This document shows, in pieces, positions 48,470 to 57,302 of a stretch of 64,000 nucleotides of DNA. Each line of letters starts with the position of its first letter. Position 1 is the stretch's first letter. The notes under the pieces are model-generated. The model saw nothing but the letters and a program-made list of their open reading frames with translations, was not told the DNA's origin and made no database searches. The DNA lies in the NCBI RefSeq assembly GCF_023015695.1, contig NZ_JALKAS010000001.1, positions 310,001-374,000 on the forward strand. Direction: 5' to 3'. Both the position numbers and the translations under genes were made by a program. The DNA is from Jannaschia sp. S6380. GTDB lineage: Bacteria > Pseudomonadota > Alphaproteobacteria > Rhodobacterales > Rhodobacteraceae.

Positions 48470-50623
48470 ATGACCCGCATCGACAAATCCGGCCTGAACG
48501 TATCCGAGGATCTGGCCAGTTTCATCGAGACGCGGGCGCTGCCGGGCACGGGTGTCGACACGGCGCGGTTCTGGTCGGGCTTTTCCGAGCTTGTGCACGA
48601 CCTGGCCCCCCGCAACGCGGAGTTGCTGGCGGTGCGCGAGACGATGCAGGCGCGGATCGACGCATGGCATCGCGAACGCAAGGGGCAGCCGCATGACGCG
48701 AGCGCCTACAAGGCGTTCCTGTCCGAGATCGGCTACCTCGTCGAGGAGGGCGGGGACTTCACCATCGGCACGCGGAATGTCGACCCGGAGATCGCCGCGA
48801 TCCCGGGGCCGCAGCTGGTGGTGCCGATCACCAACGCGCGCTACGCGCTCAACGCCGCGAACGCGCGCTGGGGCAATCTCTACGACGCGCTTTACGGCAC
48901 GGACGCATTGGGCGATCTGCCGTCGGGTGGCGGCTACGATCCAGCGCGCGGCGCCCGCGTGATCGCGTGGGGCAAGGCATTCCTCGACGATGCCGTCCCG
49001 CTTACACAGGGGGGCTGGTCGGACGTCACCGGGGTCGATATCGACGACGGCGTGCTGGTTCTGCGTGCCGGAGACGACGAGGTGCGCCTGGCGGAGGCGT
49101 CGGCCTATCGGGGCTGGGTCCGCGATGGCGACACGCTGCGCATCCTGCTGCGCCACAACGGCCTCGGTATCGTTCTGGTCGTGACGCAGGACGGCGCGAT
49201 CGGCCGGGACGACCCGATGGGGCTGGACGCGATCCACCTGGAATCGGCGATCTCGGCGATCATGGATTGCGAGGATTCGGTCGCCTGCGTCGATGCCGAA
49301 GACAAGATCGGCGCCTATGCCAACTGGCTGGGCCTGATGCGCGGCGACCTGACCGAAAGCGTCACCAAGGGCGGCAGGACATTCACCCGCACGTTGAACC
49401 CGGACATGGAGTTCAGCGCCCCGGACGGATCGGTCCTGACGGTTAAGGGCCGCGCACTGATGCTCGTGCGCAATGTCGGCCACCTGATGTCCAACCCCGC
49501 GATCCTGATGCGCGACGGGCAGGAGATCCCCGAAGGACTGATGGACGCCGCGATCACCACGCTGATCGCGATGCACGACCTGAAGAAGGAGAGCGGCCCG
49601 CGCAATTCGGTCGAAGGGTCCGTCTACGTGGTCAAGCCCAAGATGCACGGCCCGGAGGAGGTCGCTTTCGCTGATGAGATATTCACCCGGGTCGAAGCGA
49701 TGCTGGGCCTGCCTGCGAACACCGTCAAGCTGGGCATCATGGACGAGGAGCGGCGCACCTCGGCCAACCTGGCGGCGTGTATCCGGGCGGCAAGGGACCG
49801 GGTGGCCTTCATCAACACGGGCTTCCTCGATCGCACGGGCGACGAGATCCACACCTCGATGGAAGCCGGACCGATGCTGCCCAAGGGCGAGATGAAGTCG
49901 ACGCCCTGGATCCAGGCGTACGAGGATCGCAATGTCGATATCGGCCTGGCCTGCGGGCTGAAGGGGCGGGCCCAGATCGGCAAGGGGATGTGGGCGATGC
50001 CCGATCGCATGGCCGATATGCTGGACCAGAAGATCGGCCACCCGAGATCCGGCGCCACCTGCGCCTGGGTGCCCTCGCCCACCGCGGCGACGTTGCACGC
50101 CACCCATTACCATCGCGTCGACGTCCTGGCCCGTCAGGATGAGCTGGCCGCCGGCGGGGCGCGGGGATCGCTGGACGATCTGCTGACGATCCCGGTGATG
50201 GAGGGGCGCAACCTGTCCGAGGCCGAGGTAACGGCCGAGATCGAGAACAACGCCCAGGGCATCCTCGGCTATGTCGTCCGCTGGGTCGATGCGGGTGTGG
50301 GGTGTTCCAAGGTGCCCGACATCAACGATGTGGGTCTGATGGAGGATCGTGCGACCTGCCGTATCTCGTCGCAGGCGTTGGCAAACTGGCTGCATCACGG
50401 CGTCGTCACATCCGAGCAGGTCGAGGCGGGGATGCGCAAGATGGCCTCCAAGGTCGATGCCCAGAACGAAGGCACGCCCGGCTACGCGCCGATGGCGCCC
50501 GCCTTCGACGGGGTCGCGTACAAGGCGGCGCAGGACCTTGTCTTCGAAGGGCGCGCGCAGCCCTCGGGCTATACCGAACCGGTTCTGCACCGGCGCCGGC
50601 TTGAGTTGAAGAACGCCTCGTAA
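48470..50623 (+). CDS. glcB: Malate synthase G
   Basis: 717 aa from ATG 48470, favoured over 48452 because AGGAGAGCCCC precedes it. Family stretches are [57 protein letters not shown] (catalytic Arg region), [19 protein letters not shown] and [20 protein letters not shown]. It condenses glyoxylate with acetyl-CoA, and would consume glyoxylate or glycolate made by the sugar-acid and glyoxylate routes. It is followed 19 bases later by a GlcG-like gene. Confidence 0.97.
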   Translation: MTRIDKSGLNVSEDLASFIETRALPGTGVDTARFWSGFSELVHDLAPRNAELLAVRETMQARIDAWHRERKGQPHDASAYKAFLSEIGYLVEEGGDFTIGTRNVDPEIAAIPGPQLVVPITNARYALNAANARWGNLYDALYGTDALGDLPSGGGYDPARGARVIAWGKAFLDDAVPLTQGGWSDVTGVDIDDGVLVLRAGDDEVRLAEASAYRGWVRDGDTLRILLRHNGLGIVLVVTQDGAIGRDDPMGLDAIHLESAISAIMDCEDSVACVDAEDKIGAYANWLGLMRGDLTESVTKGGRTFTRTLNPDMEFSAPDGSVLTVKGRALMLVRNVGHLMSNPAILMRDGQEIPEGLMDAAITTLIAMHDLKKESGPRNSVEGSVYVVKPKMHGPEEVAFADEIFTRVEAMLGLPANTVKLGIMDEERRTSANLAACIRAARDRVAFINTGFLDRTGDEIHTSMEAGPMLPKGEMKSTPWIQAYEDRNVDIGLACGLKGRAQIGKGMWAMPDRMADMLDQKIGHPRSGATCAWVPSPTAATLHATHYHRVDVLARQDELAAGGARGSLDDLLTIPVMEGRNLSEAEVTAEIENNAQGILGYVVRWVDAGVGCSKVPDINDVGLMEDRATCRISSQALANWLHHGVVTSEQVEAGMRKMASKVDAQNEGTPGYAPMAPAFDGVAYKAAQDLVFEGRAQPSGYTEPVLHRRRLELKNAS

Positions 50624-50642
50624 CCCACGGATCGGATGAAAG

Positions 50643-51071
50643 ATGCCTGAAATTTCGCTGCGCCGCGCGCGCCAGATCATCAAGGGCGTGCTGGAAAAGG
50701 GCGCCGAACTCGGCCTGAAGCCGCTGTCGGTCGTCGTCCTGGACGCCGGCGGGCACGTCAAGGCGTTCGAGCGTCAGGACGATGCGGCACCCGGCCGGTT
50801 CGCGATCGCGCACGGCAAGGCCTATGGCGCGGTGATGCTGGGCATGGCGGGTCGCGCGCAGATGGCCCGCGCCGAACAGCAGGCCTATTTCATGGCCGCA
50901 GTGAACGGCGCCTATGGCGGGCAGGTCGTCCCCGTCCCGGGCGGCATTCTGGTGCGCGACGCCAAGGGCAACACGCTGGGCGCGATCGGCGTGACGGGCG
51001 ACACGTCCGACAACGATGCCGAAGCCGGGCTGGCCGGGATCGAAAGGGTCGGGCTGATCGGCGAGGCCTGA
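50643..51071 (+). CDS. GlcG/HbpS-family protein
   Basis: 142 aa with the family pattern VVVLDAGGHVKAFERQDDAA, FAIAHGKAYGAVMLGMAGRA and VPVPGGILVRDAKGNTLGAI. Relatives bind haem or cobalamin-like ligands or act as accessory proteins in the E. coli glc operon. The link to malate synthase G next door fits a GlcG-type role in glycolate use. It is cytoplasmic, with no signal peptide. Confidence 0.88.
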   Translation: MPEISLRRARQIIKGVLEKGAELGLKPLSVVVLDAGGHVKAFERQDDAAPGRFAIAHGKAYGAVMLGMAGRAQMARAEQQAYFMAAVNGAYGGQVVPVPGGILVRDAKGNTLGAIGVTGDTSDNDAEAGLAGIERVGLIGEA

Positions 51072-51174
51072 GCGTCCCACGGATTCGTGCGCTGCCGCAT
51101 GCCCGGCCGTGCGGTCGTCGGGCTATGAAGGCCGTGGCGGCGCGGCTATCTTGCGTCCGAACCGGAGGATATCC

Positions 51175-51948
51175 ATGCGACCGCTCGTCGGCATCATTTC
51201 GAACCACTACCTGATCAACGACCAGTATCCGGCCCATGCGAACGGCAAGATGAACACCGACGCCGTGGCGCATGTCAGCGGTTGCATGCCGCTCGCCTTC
51301 CCCGGCGACCCCGATGCCGTCACGATCGACGAGTTGCTGGAGGTGTTCGACGGCTTCCTGTTCACCGGCGGCCGGCCCAACGTTCACCCCGAGGAGTACG
51401 GCGAGGACGAGACCGAGGCACACGGCGCCTTCGACCGGGCGCGCGACCGGGTCGCGTTGCCACTGATCCGCGCGGCGGTAGAGCGGGGGCAGCCGGTGCT
51501 GGGCCTGTGCCGGGGCTTTCAGGAAGTGGCGGTCGCGATGGGTTCGACCCTGCATCCCGAGATCCGCGACTTGCCGGGCCGCATGAACCACCGCATGCCC
51601 CCCGACGGCACGCTGGAGGAGAAGTTCGCCCTGCGCCACGAGGTCCGCTTTTCGCCGGAGGGACCGTTCACGCGGCTGATGGGGCAGGAGGTCGTGATGA
51701 CCAACACGCTGCACGGGCAGGGCATCAAGCAGGCCGGGCCGCGCATCCGCATCGACGGGTGGGCCCCCGACGACACGCCCGAGGCGATCTGGATCGCCGA
51801 CGCCCAAGGCTTCGCGCTCGCGGTGCAGTGGCATCCCGAGTGGAACGCCGCCGGCGACCCGGTATCACGTCCGCTGTTCGGTGCCTTCGGCGACGCTTGC
51901 CGGGCTTGGCGCCGAGGCCGTGCCGCCCCGCTGCGCAGGGCCGGCTGA
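51175..51948 (+). CDS. Class I glutamine amidotransferase-like (gamma-Glu-GABA hydrolase family)
   Basis: 257 aa from MRPLVGIISNHYLINDQYPA (ATG 51175, CCGGAGGATATCC upstream). The catalytic Cys lies in PVLGLCRGFQEVAVAMGST, the His and Glu in LAVQWHPEWNA, and DGFLFTGGRPNVHPEEYG is the family glycine stretch. It belongs to peptidase C26 (PuuD-like), which frees GABA or other amines from gamma-glutamyl conjugates. No polyamine genes are close by. Confidence 0.9.
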   Translation: MRPLVGIISNHYLINDQYPAHANGKMNTDAVAHVSGCMPLAFPGDPDAVTIDELLEVFDGFLFTGGRPNVHPEEYGEDETEAHGAFDRARDRVALPLIRAAVERGQPVLGLCRGFQEVAVAMGSTLHPEIRDLPGRMNHRMPPDGTLEEKFALRHEVRFSPEGPFTRLMGQEVVMTNTLHGQGIKQAGPRIRIDGWAPDDTPEAIWIADAQGFALAVQWHPEWNAAGDPVSRPLFGAFGDACRAWRRGRAAPLRRAG

Positions 51949-51950
51949 CG

Positions 51951-52829
51951 CTAGAACCCGTAGAGCCGCGCGGGGTTGCGGACCAAGACGGCGTCGCGCG
52001 TATCGTCGTCCGGGCAGACCCGGTCGAGCGCATCCAGAAGCGCGCCCGCATCCGCCCGCTCCGCCCCGCCCAGCATGATCTGCGGCCAGTCCGATCCCCA
52101 AAGGCATCGCAACGGGTTCGCCGCCAGCAGCGCGGCGACATGCGCATCCGCAGCATCGAACGGTGCCGTGCACAAACGGTAGGGCGCCGACAGCTTGACC
52201 CAGATATGCCCGTGATCCAGCAGGTCGAGCAGGGCCCGGAACCCCGGCGTGTCGATCCCGGCCGACAGGTCCGGCCAAGCCATGTGGTCCAGCACCACCG
52301 GCACCGGCATCGCCGCGATCCGCGGGGCCAGTTCCTGCAGGTGACGATCGGCCTGCAGCAGCATCTGCACGTGCAGGCCACGGTCGGCCAGGCGCGGGGC
52401 CATCGCTTCGACCCCGTCCCAACTCAGCACGCCGCCATGGACGTAGTTCAGGCGCACCCCCTCGAACCCGTCCTCGCCCAGGGCGTCCAGGTCGCGGTCG
52501 GTGGCCTCGTCGGTCACCAACCCGATGCCGCGCGTCCGCTCGCGGCCCAGCGCCTCGATCCCCCGGCGGACCAGGGTCATGTCCGTTCCATGCAGGATCG
52601 ACTGGACGATGACCGTCCGTTCCACGCCCAGCGCGTCCATCTGGTCGCGATAGGCCTGTAGGTAGCGGTCGAAATCCCAATCGTCGGCCGGGTCCTCGAT
52701 CCGATCAGGGTTCAGATGACCTTCGGATACCGATCCCAGCAGGTGGATGTGGGTGTCGCAGGTGCCCGGCGGGGCGCGGCGGGCGGGTCGTGCGGCAGGC
52801 AGCGGAGGGGCGGATGTCGGAAGCGTCAT
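51951..52829 (-). CDS. Amidohydrolase-2 family lactonase
   Basis: A 292-aa TIM-barrel metal hydrolase: PPGTCDTHIHLLG (HxH), VPVVLDHMAWPDLSAGID, and LWGSDWPQIMLGG with the catalytic Asp. This pattern is shared by D-galactarolactone isomerase, 2-pyrone-4,6-dicarboxylate lactonase and 4-sulfomuconolactone hydrolase. A lactone from sugar-acid or aromatic breakdown is the likely substrate, which would suit the catabolic genes at 15-36 kb. It ends the ligase-region minus-strand chain. Confidence 0.85.
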   Translation of the reverse strand: MTLPTSAPPLPAARPARRAPPGTCDTHIHLLGSVSEGHLNPDRIEDPADDWDFDRYLQAYRDQMDALGVERTVIVQSILHGTDMTLVRRGIEALGRERTRGIGLVTDEATDRDLDALGEDGFEGVRLNYVHGGVLSWDGVEAMAPRLADRGLHVQMLLQADRHLQELAPRIAAMPVPVVLDHMAWPDLSAGIDTPGFRALLDLLDHGHIWVKLSAPYRLCTAPFDAADAHVAALLAANPLRCLWGSDWPQIMLGGAERADAGALLDALDRVCPDDDTRDAVLVRNPARLYGF

Positions 52830-52838
52830 GTCACCGGT

Positions 52839-53321
52839 CTATGGCCTAGGACCCCGGCAGGGCAACGACCGACGCAAGGATCTGCGGATCCGCGTGAGGG
52901 CTTGCCGATGGACGGGATGCCAGGCCGGCCCGGGTTGGCGGGTCAACGGGTGCCAGAAGAACCGGAACAGATGGCCGCCATCGTCCTCGCACCAATGCGA
53001 CCATTGCGGCGGCAGCGGCGGCGTCCGGACCAGGACGAAGTGCCAGACGACCGCGGGCGTGCCGATGGAAGCTGGCGGAAGCGTGCCCCGGGCCCCGGTG
53101 GCGATACCGCTCTCCTCCCGCAATTCGCGCAAGGCCGTCTCAGGGGGGATCTCGCCGGGTTCGGGCGTCCCCTTCACCAGCTGACATCCCGCGCGCGGGT
53201 GGCAAAACGCCAGGATCGCATTCCCGCGTAGCACGACCGGACAGACCTTGGTCACGGCACCCGGCCGGGCGGTCAGCCCCGCGCGCAGCGTCCAGTCATG
53301 GGTCGCGCCCGGCCCCGGCAT
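52839..53321 (-). CDS. NUDIX hydrolase
   Basis: 160 aa. The Nudix box is GTPEPGEIPPETALRELREE followed by SG, matching G-x5-E-x7-REUxEExG. The protein also has ILAFCHPRAGCQLVKG before the box. The substrate is not predictable. The gene starts 3 bases after the ligase stop and ends 9 bases before the amidohydrolase start, so it probably shares their transcript. Confidence 0.87.
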   Translation of the reverse strand: MPGPGATHDWTLRAGLTARPGAVTKVCPVVLRGNAILAFCHPRAGCQLVKGTPEPGEIPPETALRELREESGIATGARGTLPPASIGTPAVVWHFVLVRTPPLPPQWSHWCEDDGGHLFRFFWHPLTRQPGPAWHPVHRQALTRIRRSLRRSLPCRGPRP

Positions 53322-53324
53322 GGC

Positions 53325-54923
53325 TCACCCGTACTGCTCCAGCATATCCAGCAGGTCCTCATGCGTGTTCGCCTCCTGCACGGGCTTGTCCTCGCGCCAG
53401 CGCAGCATCCGGGGAAACCGCAGGGCGACGCCCGACTTGTGGCGGGTCGATTTCTGTATGCCTTCGAACCCGATCTCGAAAACATGCTCGGCCGGGACCT
53501 GCCGCACGGGTCCGAACCGCGCCAGCGTGTTGCGCCGGACCCAGTGGGTAATCCGGCGGAACTCGGCATCGGTCAAACCGGAATATGCCTTGGTGAACGG
53601 CACCAGGTCGTTCCCCTTCCAGACCGCGAAGGTAAAATCGGTATAGAGGTTCGCGCGCCGCCCATGACCCGCCTGCGCATAGACCATCACCGCGTCGATG
53701 CTGAGCGGATCCAGCTTCCACTTCCACCAATCGCCCTTCTTGCGCCCGACGTGATAAGGGCTGTCGCGTCGCTTGAGCATCAGGCCCTCGGCATTGGCCT
53801 CGCGGGCACCGGCGCGAATGTCGCCCAACCCGTCCCAATCGTCGAATTCAACGAGCGGCGACAGGGCCACCGGTGCCTCCGTCGGCATGTCCGCCAGCAG
53901 TGCCTCCAACCGCCCCCGGCGTTCGGCGAAGGGCAGGGCACGCAGATCGGCCCCATCCTGTTCCAACAGATCATAGGCGCGCAGGATCACCGGTGCCTCG
54001 GCCAGGGTCTTCTTCGGCACCGTCTTGCGCCCGATCCGCGTCTGCAGCGACGCGAAGGATCTCGGCTGGCCCGTCTCGGCGTCCCAGACCAGGATCTCGC
54101 CGTCGAGCACCGTGCCATCGGGCAGGAAATCGCGGGCGCGCGCAAATTCCGGGAATCGGTCGGTCATCAGCTCCTCGCCCCGGCTCCAGAGGTGATGCTG
54201 CCCGCCGCGCAGGATCAACTGTCCGCGGATTCCGTCCCACTTCCACTCCGCGATCCAGTCGTCGGGCGACCCGAGCGCGTCCGGCTCTCCCTCGACCCCG
54301 TAGGCCAGGCAGAACGGATAGGGGCGGCTCAGATCCGCATCCGGATCCGGGGCGGTGATCAGCGCCGCATAGCTCGTGGTTTCGGGCGTCCAGTTGCCCA
54401 TCAGGCGGTGCGCCAGTTCCGGCTCGTCGATGCCGGTTGCGCGCGAAAGGGCCCGGGTCATCAGCTTCTGACTGACACCGACGCGAAACCCGCCGGTGAT
54501 CAGCTTGTTGAAGACGAACCTCTCCGATCCCTCCAGCTGCCGCCATGCGGCGAGGATGGCCGATTTGCGCGCGGGCTCCTCCAGGGCGGAAAGCCCGCGG
54601 ATCTCGGCGATCCAGTCCGACAGGCTGCGGTCGGGCGCCGGTTCCGGTTCGGGCAGAACCAGGTGGATCGTTTCGGCCAGGTCGCCCACGACATCGTAAC
54701 TCGCCTTGAAGAGCCACATCGGAAGATCGGCCACCTCGGCCGCCCATTCCGACAGACGGGTCGCGTTGACCGTCCGCTTGGGTCGCCGACCCGACAGAAG
54801 CGCAATCGTCCAGAGCCGGTCATCCTCCGGCGTCTCACGGAAATAATCGGCGAGCGCGCCTGTCTTGGCCGTCGTCTTGGTTGTCTGATCGAGCGCGGTG
54901 AACAGGCGGGCGAAACGTTTCAT
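53325..54923 (-). CDS. ATP-dependent DNA ligase
   Basis: A 532-aa ligase with nucleotidyl-transfer motifs in order: I IAEWKWDGIRGQL with the adenylated Lys, III PDGTVLDGEILVWD, IV EANAEGLMLKRRDSPY, V KKGDWWKWK. An N-terminal DNA-binding domain (1 to about 200) and a C-terminal OB-fold complete the chain. This type is usually encoded next to the exonuclease found at 55792, as a ligase-associated DNA repair pair. The ATG overlaps the hydrolase stop by 4 bases. Confidence 0.94.
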   Translation of the reverse strand: MKRFARLFTALDQTTKTTAKTGALADYFRETPEDDRLWTIALLSGRRPKRTVNATRLSEWAAEVADLPMWLFKASYDVVGDLAETIHLVLPEPEPAPDRSLSDWIAEIRGLSALEEPARKSAILAAWRQLEGSERFVFNKLITGGFRVGVSQKLMTRALSRATGIDEPELAHRLMGNWTPETTSYAALITAPDPDADLSRPYPFCLAYGVEGEPDALGSPDDWIAEWKWDGIRGQLILRGGQHHLWSRGEELMTDRFPEFARARDFLPDGTVLDGEILVWDAETGQPRSFASLQTRIGRKTVPKKTLAEAPVILRAYDLLEQDGADLRALPFAERRGRLEALLADMPTEAPVALSPLVEFDDWDGLGDIRAGAREANAEGLMLKRRDSPYHVGRKKGDWWKWKLDPLSIDAVMVYAQAGHGRRANLYTDFTFAVWKGNDLVPFTKAYSGLTDAEFRRITHWVRRNTLARFGPVRQVPAEHVFEIGFEGIQKSTRHKSGVALRFPRMLRWREDKPVQEANTHEDLLDMLEQYG

Positions 54924-55795
54924 GCCTCCCCCCTCAGGAATGCGGCCATCCGGTCGACGGCCGCCGTCGCGGCCGGAACGCGGTCGACGAACAGTTGGAA
55001 ATCATGCGGCACGCCCGCGACCTTCTCGACTCGAACCGGTGCGCCGCCCGCGCGCAGGCGCGCGGCGATGGCGTCGGCGTCCCATTCCAGAAGCTCGGCC
55101 CGCGCGACCTGCAGAAAGGTCGGCGGCGCGCCGGTGAAATCGGCGTGGATGGGCGAGACACGAGGGTCCCGCGGGTCCGCCCCGCCTAGGTAGTCGGCAA
55201 CCATCCGACGCAGCAGCGGCTCCGCCAGCAACATCTCGTCCACACCCGCGGGCAGGGTCCGGTTCGGGTCGAGGTCCGCGGCCGGGGAGGCCAGGGCCAT
55301 TTGCGTCGGGCACTTGCCCCCGGAAAGCAGCTCCGCGCAGACGGCGAGGGCAAGCGTGCCGCCCGCGCTGTCCCCGCCCAGGGCGAACGGCCCCGCGGCG
55401 GCCAGGGCTCGGGCCACGGCCAGCGCATCCTCGAGCCCCGCGGGGAAGGGGTGTTCGGGTGCCTTGCGATAGGCCGGTACGATCACCCGCATGCCGGTCC
55501 GGCAGGCCAGACCGTGTGCAAGCGCCCGATATCCCTGCGGCGAGCCGAGGACGAAGCCCCCGCCGTGCAGCCAAAGAAGCGTCCCGCCCCGTGCGCTCGG
55601 GGCGACGGCGATGCCCGGCACGCCCGCAATGTCCACGGCGACTTCGGGCAGCAGGTTTCGCGACGGCGGGTCGGGGGCGAACAGGCTGAACCCTACCCGG
55701 TGCACCTGCCAGGGGATGGGCAGCGCAAGGATCGGCCGCAGGACGTGGCGCGTGGCGGCCGCCAGCACCCGGTCGCGCCAGGTGAGGGGCGTCAT
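54920..55795 (-). CDS. Alpha/beta hydrolase (HSL-type esterase)
   Basis: 291 aa with the HGGG oxyanion motif in LLWLHGGGFVLGSPQGY, the nucleophile elbow GGDSAGGTLALAVCAEL, and Asp/His in LEWDADAIAARL and GVPHDFQLFVDRVP. This is the hormone-sensitive-lipase class. It lies between the ligase and its exonuclease, overlapping each by 4 bases, so it is translated with them. Its substrate is unknown and its place here is unusual. Confidence 0.9.
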   Translation of the reverse strand: MTPLTWRDRVLAAATRHVLRPILALPIPWQVHRVGFSLFAPDPPSRNLLPEVAVDIAGVPGIAVAPSARGGTLLWLHGGGFVLGSPQGYRALAHGLACRTGMRVIVPAYRKAPEHPFPAGLEDALAVARALAAAGPFALGGDSAGGTLALAVCAELLSGGKCPTQMALASPAADLDPNRTLPAGVDEMLLAEPLLRRMVADYLGGADPRDPRVSPIHADFTGAPPTFLQVARAELLEWDADAIAARLRAGGAPVRVEKVAGVPHDFQLFVDRVPAATAAVDRMAAFLRGEA

Positions 55796-56796
55796 GCCTC
55801 CGCCTCCTCGGCTTCCAGGAGGTCGTCGCCATATTCCGTTTCGACGATCTGGGCGTCATACCCCTGTTCTGCCAGCCATTGACGAAAGGTGGCGGTATAG
55901 CCGTGGGTCGCGAAGATGCGGGTGGCGCCCGTTTCGCGGATGGCGGCGTTCAGTCCCTTCCAGTCCGCGTGGTCGCTGATGACGAAGCCCCGGTCAGCCG
56001 CGCGCCGTCGGCGCACGCCACGCAGTGCCATCCACCCCGACGCGATGCCGGTCGACACGGGGCCGAACTTGCGCAGCCAGGGTCCGGCCAGGGCCGAGGG
56101 CGGGGCCACGACAAGCGCGCCCGGATGTGCCTTCAGGTCGGTCTCGGGCGTCACCCGTATCGTGTCGGGCAGGTCGACCCCCTGGGCGCGCAGGACGGCG
56201 TTCGTGTTCTCGACCGCGCCGTGCGTCAGGATCGGTCCGATCGAGGCGTCGACCATCGTCATCACGCGCTGCGCCTTGCCCAGCGAATAGGCCCCGATGG
56301 CGGCATGCCGCCCCTCGGACCGGCAGGACCGCCACCAGTCGTCGAGCTGCGCGGCCAGTGTCGCCTCGGGCAGCCAGTCGAACACCGGCAGGCCGAATGT
56401 GCATTCGGTGATGAAAGCGTGGCAGCGCACCGGCTCCCACGTCTCGGACAGACCGTCAGGGGTGGTCTTGTAGTCGCCCGAGACGACCCAGACCTCTCCC
56501 TTGTGCTCGATGCGGATCTGCGCGCTGCCGGGGACGTGACCGGCGGGGTGGAAACTGACGGAAACGCCGTTTATGTCGCGCGTTTCTCCGAACGCGATCC
56601 CCTCCAGGTCGATCTCGCCCAGGCGATGCCGGATGACTGGCCCGGCCGCGTGCGTGGCCAGATAGTGGCGATGCCCCGGATAGGAATGATCGGCATGGCC
56701 ATGGGTGACCAGGGCCCGGTCGACCGGACGCCACGGATCGATGTGGAAGCGGCCCGCCGGGCAGTACAGGCCTTCGTCTCGGAATTCCAGAACCAT
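55792..56796 (-). CDS. Ligase-associated DNA exonuclease (metallo-beta-lactamase fold)
   Basis: 334 aa starting MVLEFRDEGLYCPAGRFHID (ATG 56796). The metal site is ALVTHGHADHSYPGHRHYLA, with more ligands in FHPAGHVPGSAQI, VVSGDYKTTPDG and FVISDHADWKGLN. It belongs to the beta-CASP/SNM1-like exonucleases encoded with ATP-dependent ligases in proteobacteria. The longer reading to 56904 is rejected because family members begin at this point. Confidence 0.92.
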   Translation of the reverse strand: MVLEFRDEGLYCPAGRFHIDPWRPVDRALVTHGHADHSYPGHRHYLATHAAGPVIRHRLGEIDLEGIAFGETRDINGVSVSFHPAGHVPGSAQIRIEHKGEVWVVSGDYKTTPDGLSETWEPVRCHAFITECTFGLPVFDWLPEATLAAQLDDWWRSCRSEGRHAAIGAYSLGKAQRVMTMVDASIGPILTHGAVENTNAVLRAQGVDLPDTIRVTPETDLKAHPGALVVAPPSALAGPWLRKFGPVSTGIASGWMALRGVRRRRAADRGFVISDHADWKGLNAAIRETGATRIFATHGYTATFRQWLAEQGYDAQIVETEYGDDLLEAEEAEA

Positions 56797-57020
56797 GCGA
56801 TCAATGTAGGTGCGCCGGGGAGCGTCGACCAGCACGGCGAATTGGTTAACGGATTCCCGGGTGGACTTGCGGTCTCGGCGGGAAACCGGCCGGAATGTCG
56901 CCACAATCGGCGCTGCGGCAGCTAGGGGCCGCCACTATTGCGCCATGATCTACAATTCTGCCCAAGATCTGCCGCAATCGCGATGCATCTTGTCCTTACT
57001 GTTTAACCGGGGGGTTTGAC

Positions 57021-57182
57021 GTGAATATTTGTTTTAGTGGTTTCAGGAACGGTGAGTTCTGCCTCGGTGATGCGACGGCGCGGCTGCATGGCCCTGAGTA
57101 CGGGATGACGCATGCGGGGCTGGTAATGCTCGGGCTGTTGGCGGTCGTCATGGCGGTCTACGTATTCCGCGACCCGGCCTGA
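57021..57182 (+). CDS. Possible small membrane protein (53 aa, GTG start)
   Basis: GTG at 57021 after GGGGGGTTTGAC opens a 53-codon frame with one membrane helix, HAGLVMLGLLAVVMAVYVFR, and the start VNICFSGFRNGEFCLGDATA. I know no family. If it is not real, 56797-57302 is a 506-base stretch without a gene; within it I see only this frame, the stem-loop at 57228 and the tandem repeat at 57271. Confidence 0.35.
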   Translation: MNICFSGFRNGEFCLGDATARLHGPEYGMTHAGLVMLGLLAVVMAVYVFRDPA

Positions 57183-57227
57183 CCGGGAAAGACAGCCGGT
57201 CCCTCGGGGGGGAGTGGCCGGCAAGAT

Positions 57228-57260
57228 GGGAGCGGAGGCCCGGTTGCGGCAACCGCTCCC
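57228..57260. terminator. Stem-loop between the small ORF and fliG
   Basis: GGGAGCGG (57228-57235) pairs with CCGCTCCC (57253-57260); the spacer holds CGGTTG/CAACCG, an alternative inner stem. It lies at the 3' side of both convergent genes and may stop both transcripts. No T-run follows. Confidence 0.4.
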
Positions 57261-57270
57261 ACATTAGTTT

Positions 57271-57294
57271 CGGGGCATCGGTCGGGGCATCGGT
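57271..57294. repeat. 12-bp tandem repeat, two copies
   Basis: CGGGGCATCGGT occurs twice in perfect tandem, 8 bases before the fliG stop on the plus-strand map. Such a short repeat may vary in copy number between strains. Confidence 0.6.
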
Positions 57295-57302
57295 CGGCGT
57301 GG

